DNA of 64,000 nucleotides, from assembly GCF_041080795.1 (NCBI RefSeq), contig NZ_CP129674.1, positions 310,001-374,000 of the forward strand, in the 5' to 3' direction. This DNA comes from Bifidobacterium sp. WK041_4_12 (GTDB taxonomy: Bacteria > Actinomycetota > Actinomycetes > Actinomycetales > Bifidobacteriaceae). This document shows, one piece after another, positions 34,391 to 43,873 of this stretch; position 1 is the first letter of the stretch, and every line of letters begins with the position of its first letter. The notes beneath the pieces are model-generated. The model saw only the letters and a program-made list of their open reading frames with translations. It was not told the DNA's origin and did not search any database. A program made the position numbers and the translations under genes.

Positions 34391-35602
34391 GTTAAAAGGC
34401 TTTGACCCCACCTTTGGCAGGTGAATGAGTTTCATCCGTTCCAAGGCACCGGTGTGGGTCTCATGACGTACGGAATAGATGATAAGCAGAGCAACTGCCA
34501 GAAGGGTCATTGGCATGCCAGACAGCGCTGATGCGTGATAGTTGCCTGAAGTTGTAGTAAGGGCGATGCCGCCGATGATTGATCCAATCGCATTGCCAAG
34601 ATTGAACGCGACCTGAACTGCTGCGCCGCCAATCAGTTCGCCGCCGCCTTTCCCCGCATCGACCATGAGAATCTGCTGGGGAGAGGAGACGAAGAAGAGA
34701 CCGAATGAAACCCAGAAGGTCAAGATCGCCGTGGTGAGCGTGGTACCTGGAATGAGAAACACCAGCAAGAGTCCCAAGGCAGATAGAATCTGCCCTATCG
34801 AGGCCGTACCTGCATGGCGCCAATGATCGGCTATGTTACCTCCCACAAGGCCTCCGATGACCATGCCGAATCCAGCCAGCATCATCATCGTGGGGATTGA
34901 TGCGGAATCATAGCCACCGACCTTCATGAGCCATGGCGAGACGTAGCTCCACCAGCAGAAGATACCGGCGTTGCCGAAAAATACCGCACCCAGAATCAGC
35001 CAAGGCGCACGGCGACGGAGGAAGGCGAACTGACCGCCGATTCCAGCATCTTTGATGGCCGGAATGTCAGGCAGCCACACGAGAGACAGCACCAAGGTCA
35101 CAACCGCCCAAGCGCAGAGCGAGGCGAACGTCATTCGCCAAGTCAGATGCTCTGCGAGCAAGCTTCCGGCTGGAACTCCAAGCATATTGGCGAGCGTCTG
35201 GCCGGTGACCATCATCGACACGGCCTTGGCTTCTTTTCCCCGCTCAGCAACTGATTTTGCTATCAGAGTTGCCGTTCCAAAGAAAGCTCCATGCGGAAGA
35301 CCCGCTATGAAACGGGAGACTATCAGCATTGACGCGCTCGTTGATAATGCTGAAAGCAGATTGCCGACGATGATGAGTGCAATGCAGAAGATAATCAAAC
35401 GCTTTGGAGAAACCTTGCGACCAAAAACCAATATCAAGGTGCCAACGCACACGCCTATCGCATACGACGAAATAAAGTTTCCGGCAACTGGAATGCCGAC
35501 GTTCAGGGCATGGGCAGTCTGTGGAAGAATGCCCATCATGACGAACTCTGCCGCACCAAGCGCAAAGGCGCCCAACGCCAATGCAATAAGACTCTTCTTC
35601 AC
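34382..35602 (-). CDS. MFS transporter (AraJ/YdhP type)
   Basis: A protein of 406 residues with twelve spans. It opens with LIALALGAFALGAAEFVMMGILP, the usual start of the DHA1 drug/sugar efflux group. Loop motifs include GRKVSPKRLI and a SRFIAGLPHGAFFGTA segment of the AraJ group. It likely exports small solutes such as sugars, nucleosides or drugs. No ribosome site stronger than AAGGACACTGG is seen. It is followed (upstream on the map to the right) by a LacI gene in the same orientation. Confidence 0.88.
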   Translation of the reverse strand: MKKSLIALALGAFALGAAEFVMMGILPQTAHALNVGIPVAGNFISSYAIGVCVGTLILVFGRKVSPKRLIIFCIALIIVGNLLSALSTSASMLIVSRFIAGLPHGAFFGTATLIAKSVAERGKEAKAVSMMVTGQTLANMLGVPAGSLLAEHLTWRMTFASLCAWAVVTLVLSLVWLPDIPAIKDAGIGGQFAFLRRRAPWLILGAVFFGNAGIFCWWSYVSPWLMKVGGYDSASIPTMMMLAGFGMVIGGLVGGNIADHWRHAGTASIGQILSALGLLLVFLIPGTTLTTAILTFWVSFGLFFVSSPQQILMVDAGKGGGELIGGAAVQVAFNLGNAIGSIIGGIALTTTSGNYHASALSGMPMTLLAVALLIIYSVRHETHTGALERMKLIHLPKVGSKPFNRG

Positions 35603-35676
35603 CAGTGTCCTTCGAATAGCACCATCATTCTCTCCGCTGCAGGAATCTCAATAATCATCATGCCCGCGACGTCCAA

Positions 35677-36714
35677 TTATGAGGATACAACAGTGGACTT
35701 CCTAATAATGAGTTCTGGCTCCAATTCTCTTCGTGAAGGAAGCCAGCTTTTTCGCTCTTGCTCTGCAGCGACCAGTGTCACCGCCTCTGCTGCGATTCGA
35801 TCCCATGGCAGTTGCACAGAAGTAAATGAAACAGATTCGAACGTTCCGTTCTCGCACAGCGCGGAATCGTGTAAGACTGCAATTTTAATCTCCTCAGGAA
35901 CGCTAAGTCCTGCTGCTGCACACGCCCTGTAAACACCAACTGCGGTCAACCCATCGGAACAGATCACAGATTCAGGGTAGAAGCTGTGATCAGATAGAAT
36001 CTTCTGCATGATTCGGTACCCGGAATCTACACTTTCCTGGGTGAAATGAATCCACTCCGTATACGTAGAAAGGCCTGAAACGGTCATCTGCATATGGAAC
36101 GCAGTGAACAGGGTCATGCCATCAAGGTCATCCGTAGAAGATCCGATATAGGCGACGGATCTGGCTCCGGCAGTGCTGAGATGATCTGCGATGATCTGCA
36201 TGACTGTGGTTTCACTTATTCCAACCCAATCGAGTTTATTGGAATAGGTCTGAGAAAGCAGCTGAACGACAGGGATTTGCTTCGCCACAGTTTCAAGAAA
36301 AGGCACGATGAACTCGGTCTCGACGGGGATGATGATGAGGGCATCCACCCGATGGGAGAGCACTAGACGAATGCGCTGTTCCTGTTCGGCTGCGGTGGAT
36401 CCGATTCCGAGGATAAGCTGTTTGCCCGCATGATTCACCGCCGGTTCAATGGCCTGCGTGAGGGAAGAATACAGTGAATTATTCAGTTCCGGCACGATAA
36501 GGCCGATACTGTTCGTTTTAGCGCTGCGCAAGGCGCTCGCGGCATAGTTGACTGAATAGTTCAGCTGTTTCGCAGCTGCCCTGACGCGTCTGCTCAGGTC
36601 ATCGTCCTTACGCCGGCGACCTGACAGCACGCGAGAAACCGTGGCTGTCGAGACGCCTGCCACAGCTGCGACATTCGCAATTGATACGTCATCGCCAAGC
36701 GAATGCTGCGACAT
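35677..36714 (-). CDS. LacI family transcriptional regulator
   Basis: A protein of 345 residues. The N-terminal helix-turn-helix is SIANVAAVAGVSTATVSRVLSG with the hinge LNYSVNYAASALRS. The periplasmic-binding-like domain follows (IGLIVPELNNSLYSSL and DALIIIPVETEF). Its neighbours are an MFS gene on one side and ptsH on the other; a link to either is possible. Effector unknown. Confidence 0.9.
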   Translation of the reverse strand: MSQHSLGDDVSIANVAAVAGVSTATVSRVLSGRRRKDDDLSRRVRAAAKQLNYSVNYAASALRSAKTNSIGLIVPELNNSLYSSLTQAIEPAVNHAGKQLILGIGSTAAEQEQRIRLVLSHRVDALIIIPVETEFIVPFLETVAKQIPVVQLLSQTYSNKLDWVGISETTVMQIIADHLSTAGARSVAYIGSSTDDLDGMTLFTAFHMQMTVSGLSTYTEWIHFTQESVDSGYRIMQKILSDHSFYPESVICSDGLTAVGVYRACAAAGLSVPEEIKIAVLHDSALCENGTFESVSFTSVQLPWDRIAAEAVTLVAAEQERKSWLPSRRELEPELIIRKSTVVSS

Positions 36715-36815
36715 GTCACCTCGCTGTTCTTGTATTGTGTTCGCTTCAGCCTTTGCTGCCTTGCACTCTGATAAGGAATGGTAGGGGGCGGAGGCCCGTT
36801 CACCGTGAGATTGTA

Positions 36816-37082
36816 TTAATGCTGCAACAAAATTTGAACGAGTTTATCGGCTTTGTTTTCAGCATCCTCACCATTGACGGTGATTTCGACGGTGTCGCCT
36901 TTTTTGATTCCCAGACTCATAATCATCAATACGCTGGATGCATCGACAGGTGCATTGTCGGGCTGTTTCGCAAGCGTGACGGTGCAAGCACTTTTCGTCG
37001 CAGCCTGAGAAAATGCTGATGCGGGCCGCGCATGAATGCCGACTGGATCTGTTATTTCTACTGTTCGTGTTGCTGTTGGCAT
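36816..37082 (-). CDS. ptsH: phosphocarrier protein HPr
   Basis: A protein of 88 residues. H17 in PVGIHARPAS is the phosphorylation site by enzyme I, and S50 in ASSVLMIMSLG aligns with regulatory Ser46. The length is normal. AAGGGGGATTC lies before the ATG on the minus strand. It is divergent from ptsI, unusual since most genomes have ptsH and ptsI in one operon, and it hands phosphate to the EIIA at 39038. Confidence 0.95.
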   Translation of the reverse strand: MPTATRTVEITDPVGIHARPASAFSQAATKSACTVTLAKQPDNAPVDASSVLMIMSLGIKKGDTVEITVNGEDAENKADKLVQILLQH

Positions 37083-37195
37083 GAATCCCCCTTGAATGGA
37101 ACGGCGTTGTGCCTCGGTGACATGTCTTGCGACATCACGAGCTATGATACGTCAGTTTGAACTTTTTCAGAAATCGATTACCATAATAGTCAGTT

Positions 37196-37230
37196 GGTTT
37201 TACAGCCACATTGGGGTCAGTTGTAAAACC
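37196..37230. promoter_or_regulatory. inverted repeat in the ptsH-ptsI divergent region
   Basis: GGTTTTACA at 37196-37204 and TGTAAAACC at 37222-37230 are perfect inverted repeats with a 17-base gap, 100 bases before ptsI. It may be an operator or a leader hairpin. Confidence 0.55.
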
Positions 37231-37329
37231 GCGTTGTATCGTGATTTCGAATTGATGAGTCGCGGTATCAGCTTGCTTATCCAGAAGCTCAATGTCGGGG
37301 GAAGTGGTCTCGCACAAGAAGGAGTGCGC

Positions 37330-38991
37330 ATGAATATACAAGGCACAGGAATCGGACGTGGCGTCGCAATAGGACCCATCCTACGTGTGGCACCAGCACT
37401 GAAAGAACCAGCAGACACAGCAAGAGATTCTCAGATAAGTGCTGAGGAAGCTGAGCAGAAAATTCAAGCAGCGCTCAACGATGTCAAGTCACAGCTCGAA
37501 CAGAGGGCCGAGGAAGCTGCGCAGTCATCACAGTCATCACAGGACAGTGAGATTTCGGACATTCTTGGTGCATTGGCACAAATGGCTGCAGATCCGGCAC
37601 TTATCGATGAGATTTCCAAGGTTCTGAAAGCCGGTAAAACGCCAGAGCGCGCTGTATTCGAAGGCTTTGGCGAGTTTGAAGCAAAGCTGGAGGCGCTTGG
37701 CGGGTATATGGCAGAACGGGCGAAGGACCTTCATGACGTTGGGCAGCGCGTCATTGCCCTGCTCACCGGTGCAGCCATGCCAGGCATTCCCGAAAGCAAG
37801 GAACCAAGCATTCTTTTGGCGGAGGATCTCTCACCAGCAGATACGGCTTCCTTGGACTCATCTCAAGTCCTTGGGATTATCACTATTCAGGGAAGCCCGA
37901 CCAGTCATACCGCGATTCTTGCGCGTTCCCGTGGAATCGTTGCGATTGTTGGAGCGCAGAAGGCAGGCTCTCTGCATGATGGCGATACAGTCATTCTCAA
38001 TGCCGCAAAGAATGTGATTGTTCTCGATCCAGACACCGATGACTTGAAAGAGGCGGAAAATCAGAAGCGACAGTCTGAGCGCGCACGTTTGCTCAGAGGC
38101 AAGCCGGGCGCAACAAAGGATGGTGTCCCTGTTGCCTTGCTGGCGAATGTAGGAAAGCCTGAAGATGCCGATGCCGCGCTTGAGCACGGCGCTGAGGGAG
38201 TCGGGCTATTCCGCACTGAGTTCATGTTTATTGCCTCTTCGCAGTCACCCTCTGTGGAAGACCAGACCAAGGCATACGTCGAGCTGCTGAAGCATTTCCC
38301 GCATCGCAAGGTCGTTATTCGCATGTTGGATGCTGGCGCTGATAAACCCATGGAGTTTCTGACGCCAGACGACGAGCCAAATCCTGCGCTCGGCTTGCGT
38401 GGTCTGAGAACGTTGCGGGCTCATCGTCAGGTGCTTGACGATCAGTTGGAGGCCCTTGCTCGTGCACATGAGCAGACCGATGCGGATCTGTGGGTCATGG
38501 CACCGATGGTTGCCGATGAGCATGAAGCTGACTTCTTCGTCAAGCTCGGCAGGGCACGGGGCATCGAACATGTTGGTGCGATGGCAGAGATTCCATCGAT
38601 TGCATTGATGGCCGACGAAGTGGCACAAGTTGCCGATTTCGTCAGCATCGGCACTAATGATCTGACGCAATACACCTTGGCGGCGGATAGAACCTTGGCA
38701 TCGGTTGGTTCGTATCAGACGGCTTGGCATCCAGCGGTATTGCGAGCAATCAAGTTGATCGCCGATGCCGGCAAGAAACACGATATGCCGGTTGGCGTAT
38801 GCGGCGAAGCGGCTGCAGACCCCAGTCTTGCACTGGTTCTTGTTGGGCTGGGCGTGACCTCATTGTCAATGGCACCGGTCGCTCTGGATGATGTGCGCGC
38901 GAATCTCGCGGAGCACACCTTCGAAGAGGCGCAGCAGCTTGCTTCGCGTGCTCTTGCCGGAGAGTTCTATCCTCAACGCACGGATGAGTAG
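37330..38991 (+). CDS. ptsI: PTS enzyme I
   Basis: A protein of 553 residues that transfers phosphate from phosphoenolpyruvate to HPr. ATG 37330 has AAGGAG six bases upstream; a longer frame from 37096 lacks such a site. H193 in GSPTSHTAILARSRG is the phosphorylated histidine. The PEP-binding domain has GLFRTEFMF, NPALGLRGLR, SIGTNDLTQYTLA and the cysteine in GVCGEAAAD. An Gln/Ser-rich stretch near residues 60-75 is a small insertion. It begins the ptsI-EIIA-EIIB-EIIC unit. Confidence 0.95.
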   Translation: MNIQGTGIGRGVAIGPILRVAPALKEPADTARDSQISAEEAEQKIQAALNDVKSQLEQRAEEAAQSSQSSQDSEISDILGALAQMAADPALIDEISKVLKAGKTPERAVFEGFGEFEAKLEALGGYMAERAKDLHDVGQRVIALLTGAAMPGIPESKEPSILLAEDLSPADTASLDSSQVLGIITIQGSPTSHTAILARSRGIVAIVGAQKAGSLHDGDTVILNAAKNVIVLDPDTDDLKEAENQKRQSERARLLRGKPGATKDGVPVALLANVGKPEDADAALEHGAEGVGLFRTEFMFIASSQSPSVEDQTKAYVELLKHFPHRKVVIRMLDAGADKPMEFLTPDDEPNPALGLRGLRTLRAHRQVLDDQLEALARAHEQTDADLWVMAPMVADEHEADFFVKLGRARGIEHVGAMAEIPSIALMADEVAQVADFVSIGTNDLTQYTLAADRTLASVGSYQTAWHPAVLRAIKLIADAGKKHDMPVGVCGEAAADPSLALVLVGLGVTSLSMAPVALDDVRANLAEHTFEEAQQLASRALAGEFYPQRTDE

Positions 38992-39037
38992 TAGGAACGA
39001 GTAATACCAACCTAGACGGTGTGTAGTGGAGGCAAAC

Positions 39038-39487
39038 ATGGCAACTGACTTTGAACAATTCCTGCCGGATTCGGCTTTCCTTATCGATGCAGAGGCGCAG
39101 GATTGGAGAGATGCAATCCGCTTGGCGGGCAAGGGTTTGGTGGATTCGGGATTCACCACGAATGCCTACACGGATGACATGATCGCAACGGTGGAAGCAA
39201 TGGGGCCGTACATCGTTATCGCTCCAGGACTTGCTCTCGCCCATTCGCGACCGTCAGCTGCGGTGCTGCACACCGGCTTGAGCTGGGTGCGCCTATCGAA
39301 GGCCGTGCCGTTTGGCAATGAAGCGAACGACCCAGTGTCATTGGTGATTGGATTGGCAGGGCGCGACGAGAATGAGCATCTGCAAGTCATGTCCGCAATT
39401 GCACGGGCATTGTCAAATCCTCAGGCGAGTGAGGAGCTGCGACACGCTGCAACGCCAGAGGCAATCAGGGCCATTCTTCAGAGATAA
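39038..39487 (+). CDS. ulaC: PTS EIIA, ascorbate/mannitol family
   Basis: A protein of 149 residues; ATG 39038 follows GGAGG. It has the EIIA type 2 fold with LVDSGFTTNAYTDDMI and the active histidine H69 in IAPGLALAHSRP, followed by SLVIGLAGRDENEHL. It receives phosphate from HPr and passes it to the EIIB at 39555. Type 2 EIIA pairs with several sugars; the ascorbate family is assigned through the EIIB and EIIC next to it. Confidence 0.9.
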   Translation: MATDFEQFLPDSAFLIDAEAQDWRDAIRLAGKGLVDSGFTTNAYTDDMIATVEAMGPYIVIAPGLALAHSRPSAAVLHTGLSWVRLSKAVPFGNEANDPVSLVIGLAGRDENEHLQVMSAIARALSNPQASEELRHAATPEAIRAILQR

Positions 39488-39554
39488 GCAATTGTGCATC
39501 GCCGTATTTCGAAGTTGTTATCAGATTAGCGATATTTCAAAGGAAGAAATAATT

Positions 39555-39827
39555 ATGAACATTCTATGTGTTTGTGGCAATGGAATTGGAACGTCTGTCC
39601 TTCTCAAAGTCAATGTCGAGCAGGTTGCGTCTGACATGAACATGGACGTGAACGTCACGACTTCTGACGCGGGCAGTGCAAAAGGTACAGCAAACATGAG
39701 TGACTTGGTGCTTACGTCGCCACAGTTGGCTGCAGAACTTGAAGGTGTCGATGTTCCTGTCGAAACCATTGAGAACTTCATGGATCCCGATGAAGTCAAG
39801 AAGATTTTGGAAAAATACGCCGATTGA
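39555..39827 (+). CDS. ulaB: PTS EIIB, ascorbate family
   Basis: A protein of 90 residues preceded by AAAGGAAG. The phospho-acceptor C7 is in LCVCGNGIGTSVLL, typical of UlaB/lactose type EIIB. It forms the cytoplasmic unit of the enzyme II complex with the EIIC at 39878. Gap to EIIA 67 bases, to EIIC 50 bases. Confidence 0.9.
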   Translation: MNILCVCGNGIGTSVLLKVNVEQVASDMNMDVNVTTSDAGSAKGTANMSDLVLTSPQLAAELEGVDVPVETIENFMDPDEVKKILEKYAD

Positions 39828-39877
39828 TTGATGCGCGATCAGAGACGATCGCGCATTACATATAGGAAGGTCAAAAC

Positions 39878-41398
39878 ATGGGCGTTATCGTACAAGTATT
39901 GAATTTCATCAGCCAAGAGATACTCAATGTCCCGGCATACCTGATCGGCATCGTTGCCGTAGTCGGGTTGATAGCTCTCAGGAGAAGTGCAGGCCAGGTT
40001 ATTTCTGGCGGTCTCAAGGCCGCCATGGGCTATCTGATCCTTGGGGCGGGGGCGACGGTTGTCACTGCAGCTCTGGCTCCATTCGGCCAGCTTGTCTTGA
40101 AGTCGACCGGGGCACACGGCGTTGTGCCGACTAATGAGGTCATCACGGCTCAAGCGTCGAATCAATATGGCGCAACATCTGCATACATTATTGTGCTCAG
40201 CTTTGTCGTGATGCTTATCCTGGCAAGATTCACGCCGTTGAAATATGTGTTCCTCACGGGCCACCATATGGTGTTCATGTCCACATTGCTCGCTGTCGTG
40301 CTTTCGGTAGGTTTAGGCTCGCAGAATCAGCTGCTCGTCATTCTCGTCGGATCGGCCTTGATGGGTGTGGTGATGGTGGTTCTGCCTTCATTCGCTCAGC
40401 CGTTTATGAACCGTATCACGGGTAACGATAAGCTCGCCATCGGGCATTTCAATACCTTGGGATATATCATTTCAGGTGCGGTTGGAACGCAGGTTGGGAA
40501 AAAGTCAAAGTCGACTGAAGACATCAACTTCCCGAAGGGCTTGAACTTCCTTCGCGATTCGATGGTTTCGACGACGCTGCTCATGGTCATCCTGTATTTC
40601 GTATTCTCAATCTGGGGCGCGATAGTGCTTCCAGCAAAGATTGCGTTTGCAATATTTGCTTCTGGACCGAAAGATTATGGAGCATTCTTTATGGCTGCCT
40701 TTGCCCAGGCCCTTCAGTTCGGAATAGGCGTGAGCATCATCCTTTATGGTGTCCGCATTATTCTTGGCGAGCTTGTTCCAGCGTTTCAGGGTATTGCAAA
40801 GAAGGTTGTCCCTGGAGCGAAGCCTGCGCTTGATATTCCTATCGTTTTCCCCTTCGGAGCGAACGCTTCGCTTATTGGATTCTTGTCATCGTTCGTGGGC
40901 GGTCTTGTCGCCCTTGTCATCATCGCTGTCTGGCTTGGGCCCGCTTGGGGCGTCGCCCTGATCCTTCCCGGAATGGTTCCTCACTTCTTCGATGGTGGCG
41001 GTGCAGGCGTATTCGGCAATGCAACAGGCGGAAGGACTGGTTCGGTCATTGGTGGTTTCATCAACGGCATGCTCATTACCTTCCTGCCAGCCGCACTGAT
41101 GACAGTTATGGGCAGCTTTGGCATCGCGAATTCCACATTCGGTGATGCAGACTTTGGCTGGTTTGGAACAATCGTCGGCAACATAGCCCACTTGGGTCCG
41201 TTGGGCGGTGCTATCGGCCTCATCGTTTTTGCATTGATTCTGTTTGTCGCTGCCTGGATTTGGCAGGTGCGAGTCGTCAACACTGGCTGGCTTCCAGCCA
41301 AGGAGCATGCGGACTTCATCCAAAGCGTCAAGGATGCTGAGAAGGCGGAGCAGGAAGCCAAGAGGAATGCCAGAAAGTCTGCAGCTGCAGAGGCATGA
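39878..41398 (+). CDS. ulaA: PTS EIIC, ascorbate family (UlaA/SgaT)
   Basis: A protein of 506 residues, about eleven spans, with TAGGAAGG before the ATG. The opening LNFISQEILNVPAYLIGIV and later FTGHH-like LTGHHMVFMSTLL and GNDKLAIGHFNTLGY are hallmarks of the UlaA family. It transports the sugar acid (ascorbate in characterised members) while EIIB phosphorylates it. No ascorbate-6-phosphate catabolic genes (UlaG, UlaD, UlaE, UlaF) are nearby, so the substrate is not proven. Confidence 0.92.
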   Translation: MGVIVQVLNFISQEILNVPAYLIGIVAVVGLIALRRSAGQVISGGLKAAMGYLILGAGATVVTAALAPFGQLVLKSTGAHGVVPTNEVITAQASNQYGATSAYIIVLSFVVMLILARFTPLKYVFLTGHHMVFMSTLLAVVLSVGLGSQNQLLVILVGSALMGVVMVVLPSFAQPFMNRITGNDKLAIGHFNTLGYIISGAVGTQVGKKSKSTEDINFPKGLNFLRDSMVSTTLLMVILYFVFSIWGAIVLPAKIAFAIFASGPKDYGAFFMAAFAQALQFGIGVSIILYGVRIILGELVPAFQGIAKKVVPGAKPALDIPIVFPFGANASLIGFLSSFVGGLVALVIIAVWLGPAWGVALILPGMVPHFFDGGGAGVFGNATGGRTGSVIGGFINGMLITFLPAALMTVMGSFGIANSTFGDADFGWFGTIVGNIAHLGPLGGAIGLIVFALILFVAAWIWQVRVVNTGWLPAKEHADFIQSVKDAEKAEQEAKRNARKSAAAEA

Positions 41399-41484
41399 TA
41401 ATGGTGCGGAAGGTAGGGGTGTGAACTACCGTCACATGTTATGCGACGCTCTGGAGCACTCCTACCAACTAACCCCTCGATAAC

Positions 41485-41511
41485 CCCTCGGTGTCTCGAA
41501 GCACGAGGGGC
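41485..41511 (+). terminator. terminator of the ptsI-ula unit
   Basis: CCCCTCG at 41485-41491 pairs with CGAGGGG at 41505-41511 around 13 bases. It lies 87 bases after the EIIC stop. A short T-run follows (GCGTTTG), so it may be imperfectly rho-independent. Confidence 0.6.
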
Positions 41512-41941
41512 TGCGTTTGACTGGCATAATCCTGTTTGGCCACAATTTTGGTAGGGCTGTCGGCATGGTTGCTGCGATTCTGGATCGGATTCCTCTCAAC
41601 ACTCATGTGGAACGACCGGTATTATAAGTAGATTGCGAATCGAGGCAGCATGAACAACGAAGACGCCAGGATGACACGGCGCTCGATTGAACTTACCAAG
41701 ACATTGATTTCGATGCGCTCGGTGTCGGGTTCCAGCGTGCATGCAGGGAGGGGTTGCTCTGTGTTGTCGCGATGACGAAGGATGAGGAGAGGAGATTGGC
41801 TGTCTGGGCAATAAAACGTGCAATCTGGGGACCATACATGGTGGTGCAGTTCCTCCCAGTTTCATGTGTTTCTTTCAATCAACATGTCAACTGGGAGGAG
41901 CACAAGAGCGACGTACGATACTTGCCTTTGCGAGTAATTAT
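41512..41941. other. non-coding stretch, possible peptidase remnant
   Basis: No complete gene. From ATG 41650 a short frame reads MNNEDARMTRRSIELTKTLI, then SMRSVSG, which resembles the start of M20 metallopeptidases (L-I-x-x-x-S-V-S-G), then ends at about 41776. The evidence is thin. Its place next to a dipeptide transporter would fit. Confidence 0.3.
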
Positions 41942-41944
41942 CCC

Positions 41945-43873
41945 TTATTGCTCATCACCTGTAGGGACTGTTGTGGGTGAGATATCCATGGTGGTTTCGA
42001 TTCTGGGCATGGCAGAGATCAGTTCTTTAGTGTATTGGTGGATGGGGTGGTCATAGATATCGTCGCTTTTGCCGCATTCAACGATGTGGCCTTGGTGCAT
42101 AACCGCAATCACATCGCATTGGTTGCGAACAACGTGCAAATCGTGCGAAACGAAAATAAGCGTGAATGCGTATGCGTCTGCAAGATCAGACAACAGATTC
42201 AACACTTGCGCTCGCACGGAAACATCAAGTGCGGAAACAGCCTCATCGGCGATGAGTATGTCAGGGTGCGTCACAAGGGCGCGGGCGATGGCAATGCGCT
42301 GCCGCTGACCGCCAGAAAACTGGTGTGGAAACCTGTCAAGCGCAGAGCGTTCCATGCCGACGGCCTCAAGCATTGTTGCAGCGCGTTTTCTGCGTACATC
42401 CCTACTCTCATTGACAATGGGTTCTGAGATGCTTTCCCATACTCGCATGCGGGGATCCAAAGAACTCATCGGATCCTGGAATACGATCTGAACGATTCTA
42501 TGCACCCATGCATTTGCCTTTGTGGTCATGCCTTCTATTTCATGCCCCTGAATTTGGACAGAGCCTGATGTCGCCTGATCAAGACCCGCGAGAATCCGCA
42601 GTGTCGTTGACTTGCCGCAGCCTGATTCTCCTACTATGCCAAACTTCTCTCCACGGTGAACATCGAAGGAAACGCCATTCAACGCATTAACTGTTTTATT
42701 GGAAAGCGCCATCCCTGATTTGTATTGACGGGTCAAGTCTGTCACTTGAAGTACGACTTCCGGAGGATTCTCATGTACTGAAGGTTGATAACGATTGAAA
42801 ATGATTGATTGTCCTTCATTTTTCATGCATTCATGCGGCGGAGAGAACTTTCGAAGAATTCGGCGTATGTGTGCAGCTTCCATCGATCTGGTCTCTTCGA
42901 CAGCGTTTTGCTCAGCGTTGCTTTGCAGTGTAGCTGGCTTGGGATGAGTAGAAGATTCGCTGATTCCCTGCATTATGCGATTGCTGTCCTCTTTCTCTCC
43001 AGCAGGCTCGGGTTGTATGTCATCCAGTGTCAGCAGTCTGTTGGTTTTGGGATCCTTTGTAAGTTGAGCGGCTGCCAACAGCGCTTGGGTGTATGGGTGC
43101 TGAGGGTGGGCGAAAACCTCGTTCAGGGGCCCATGTTCGACTATGTAGCCATGCCGCATTATCGCTACCGTATCGCATAGTCCTGCAACTACACCCAGAT
43201 CATGGGTGATGAAAAGTAGGGACGAGTGGGCTGATGCTACTTGCTCATCCATGAGTTGAATGACCTGTTGCTGAACGGTGACATCAAGTGCGGTCGTCGG
43301 TTCATCGGCCAGGAGTATGTCAGGGCGGTTGATCATTGCCATGGCGAGCATGACACGCTGTCGCTGCCCGCCTGACAATTGGAACGGATATGAGGTGAAA
43401 ACTCTGGACCCCTCAGCGATTCCAACACTGCTGAGCATACTGGTCACCGCTGCATGCAATGCTTTTCCTTTCAGCGGGTTTCCGTGTATCGTCAAGGTCT
43501 CTGAAATCTGCTTGCCGACTGTCATCAGAGGGTTTAGGGCTGTCATCGGCTCCTGGAAGACCATTGAAATGGCATTGCCGCGCAGCGCACAGCGCTCCTT
43601 TTCCGAGAGGTCCAGAATATCCACGCCTTCCGAAAGAAGTTCGATGCTGCCCTCTGCACGAAGGCCAGAATCCAGCAAGCCCATGATTGACAGGCAGGTG
43701 AGGGATTTCCCGGAACCGGACTCACCAATTAAACCGAACCGCTCACCTTTATGAATGGTCAGGTCTATGCCGTGTATTATTTCCGTATCTCCGGCGTAGA
43801 CTTTGAGATTTTTGATGTTCAGGCACACGGAATCATCAATCTGTTGCGATTGCCGTTTATTGTCATATGTCAT
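41945..43873 (-). CDS. dipeptide-type ABC transporter, fused double ATPase (DppD-DppF)
   Basis: A protein of 642 residues made of two ATPase domains. The first has GESGSGKSL near 51, Q-loop FQEPMTALNPL, signature LSGGQRQR and Walker B ILLADEPTTALD. The second has GESGCGKST near 410, FQDPMSSLDPR, FSGGQRQR and ILIADEAVSALD. A linker of about 100 residues without clear domains joins them. It drives the permeases at 43870-45674. It overlaps the DppC gene by four bases. The DppF half has ADEAV instead of ADEPV, a small change. Confidence 0.93.
   Translation of the reverse strand: MTYDNKRQSQQIDDSVCLNIKNLKVYAGDTEIIHGIDLTIHKGERFGLIGESGSGKSLTCLSIMGLLDSGLRAEGSIELLSEGVDILDLSEKERCALRGNAISMVFQEPMTALNPLMTVGKQISETLTIHGNPLKGKALHAAVTSMLSSVGIAEGSRVFTSYPFQLSGGQRQRVMLAMAMINRPDILLADEPTTALDVTVQQQVIQLMDEQVASAHSSLLFITHDLGVVAGLCDTVAIMRHGYIVEHGPLNEVFAHPQHPYTQALLAAAQLTKDPKTNRLLTLDDIQPEPAGEKEDSNRIMQGISESSTHPKPATLQSNAEQNAVEETRSMEAAHIRRILRKFSPPHECMKNEGQSIIFNRYQPSVHENPPEVVLQVTDLTRQYKSGMALSNKTVNALNGVSFDVHRGEKFGIVGESGCGKSTTLRILAGLDQATSGSVQIQGHEIEGMTTKANAWVHRIVQIVFQDPMSSLDPRMRVWESISEPIVNESRDVRRKRAATMLEAVGMERSALDRFPHQFSGGQRQRIAIARALVTHPDILIADEAVSALDVSVRAQVLNLLSDLADAYAFTLIFVSHDLHVVRNQCDVIAVMHQGHIVECGKSDDIYDHPIHQYTKELISAMPRIETTMDISPTTVPTGDEQ

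Noticed and set aside
41650..41776. M20 peptidase start
   Set aside because: Only some 25 residues resemble the family; mentioned in the non-coding entry but not called as a gene.
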